In this document: positions 6,161 through 6,530 of the stretch, in pieces | Layout: each line of letters opens with the position of its first letter | Position numbering within the stretch: the first letter of the stretch is position 1 | NCBI GenBank assembly: GCA_947505565.1 | Contig: CANNLB010000165.1 | Coordinates: 1 to 6,530, forward strand | Length of the DNA: 6,530 nt | Direction: 5' to 3' | DNA from: Acidobacteriota bacterium | GTDB lineage: Bacteria > Acidobacteriota > Terriglobia > Bryobacterales > Bryobacteraceae | Made by a program: the position numbers and the translations under genes | The notes under the pieces: model-generated | Database searches by the model: none | Seen by the model: the letters and a program-made list of their open reading frames with translations, nothing else | What the model was told of the DNA's origin: nothing

Positions 6161-6530
6161 AACTTCTCCTCGTTCTGCTCTGCGCCATCCTGCCCATCGC
6201 CGCCCAAAAAGACTTCCTGACCGGCGACGAGGTCGACCAGATCCGCCTCGTCCAGGAACCCAACGAACGGCTCAAACTCTACATGCTCTTCGCTAAGCAA
6301 CGCGTCGATCAAATCGATAGCCTGCTCAAACGCGAAAAGCCCGGCCGCAGCGCCCTCCTCCACGACCTCCTCGACGATTTCACCAAAATCATCGAGGCCG
6401 CCGATACCGTCGCCGACGACGCCATCCGCCGGAAAATCGCTCTCGACGAGGGACTCATGGCGGTGATCAAATCCGAACGCGCCTTCGCCGATCGCCTCGG
6501 CAAGGTCAAAGCCGCCGCCCCGAAGGATCT
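6157..6530 (+). CDS. Small secreted helical protein, probable paralogue of the preceding one (3' end outside window)
   Basis: The first 124 codons of a gene that continues past the right edge. Signal peptide MKLLLVLLCAILPIAA with likely cleavage after A16, then a charged helical domain containing LVQEPNERLKLYMLFAKQR (residues 31-49), KREKPGRSALLHDLLDDF and KIIEAADTVADDAIRR. The motif VQEPNER parallels VQTEPNLER of the upstream protein and suggests an old duplication, although the rest has diverged. The ATG overlaps the previous stop as ATGA, and a GGGGG at 6148-6152 may serve as a weak ribosome binding site. Function unknown; its position suggests it works in the cell envelope with the TPR protein and the other small protein. 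Confidence 0.82.
   Translation, partial: MKLLLVLLCAILPIAAQKDFLTGDEVDQIRLVQEPNERLKLYMLFAKQRVDQIDSLLKREKPGRSALLHDLLDDFTKIIEAADTVADDAIRRKIALDEGLMAVIKSERAFADRLGKVKAAAPKD

Noticed and set aside
1..6530. CRISPR arrays, tRNA genes, insertion sequences, attachment sites
   Set aside because: No spaced direct repeats, no transposase-like frame with terminal inverted repeats, and no tRNA-like cloverleaf was seen by eye on either strand; the GCC-rich runs are codon repeats.

Overview
The window reads as chromosomal DNA of a high-GC soil-type bacterium, most likely an acidobacterium of the Solibacter/Bryobacter kind. This is inferred from the remnant of a secreted c-type cytochrome next to a secreted quinoprotein, a pairing I associate with acidobacteria, and from the secreted TPR/small-protein operon. 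No rRNA, tRNA, CRISPR or insertion sequence is visible. There is no marker gene, so the taxonomy is an inference.

Left part (1-2874, minus strand): four closely packed genes read leftwards as one probable operon. In order of transcription they are a 428-residue tryptophan-rich protein I do not recognise (2874-1588), a 111-residue beta-strand-repeat protein resembling the C-terminal needle of VgrG/gp5 spikes (1561-1226), a 128-residue PAAR-motif spike-tip protein (1224-838), and a SAM-dependent methyltransferase with an N-terminal zinc-ribbon (Trm112-like) domain. The methyltransferase starts at GTG 831 and runs off the left edge. The middle two point to the spike of a contractile injection machine (type VI secretion or a relative). 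No sheath, tube or baseplate gene lies in the window.

Middle part (2901-4486, plus strand): a block of decayed genes. A cytochrome c gene is spread over three frames, lacks its first part and has an in-frame TGA. It is followed, with the stop/start overlap still visible, by the first ~65 codons of a PQQ-type quinoprotein ending in TAA. Directly after that comes a membrane glycosyltransferase of the GT87/DUF2029 type with two apparent single-base frameshifts and no N-terminus. These are fossils of a respiratory dehydrogenase operon and a polyprenyl-sugar-dependent glycosyltransferase, joined by deletion.

Right part (4527-6530, plus strand): an intact operon of three genes joined by two ATGA stop/start overlaps: a secreted or membrane-anchored TPR protein (about 11 repeats) and two small secreted helical proteins. 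The two small proteins share a VQ(T)EPN motif near their N-termini and look like diverged paralogues; the second runs off the right edge.

The plus strand is strongly C-over-G rich whichever strand is coding, so the left operon uses many G-ending codons and the right operon many C-ending codons. This suggests replication-strand skew rather than foreign origin.
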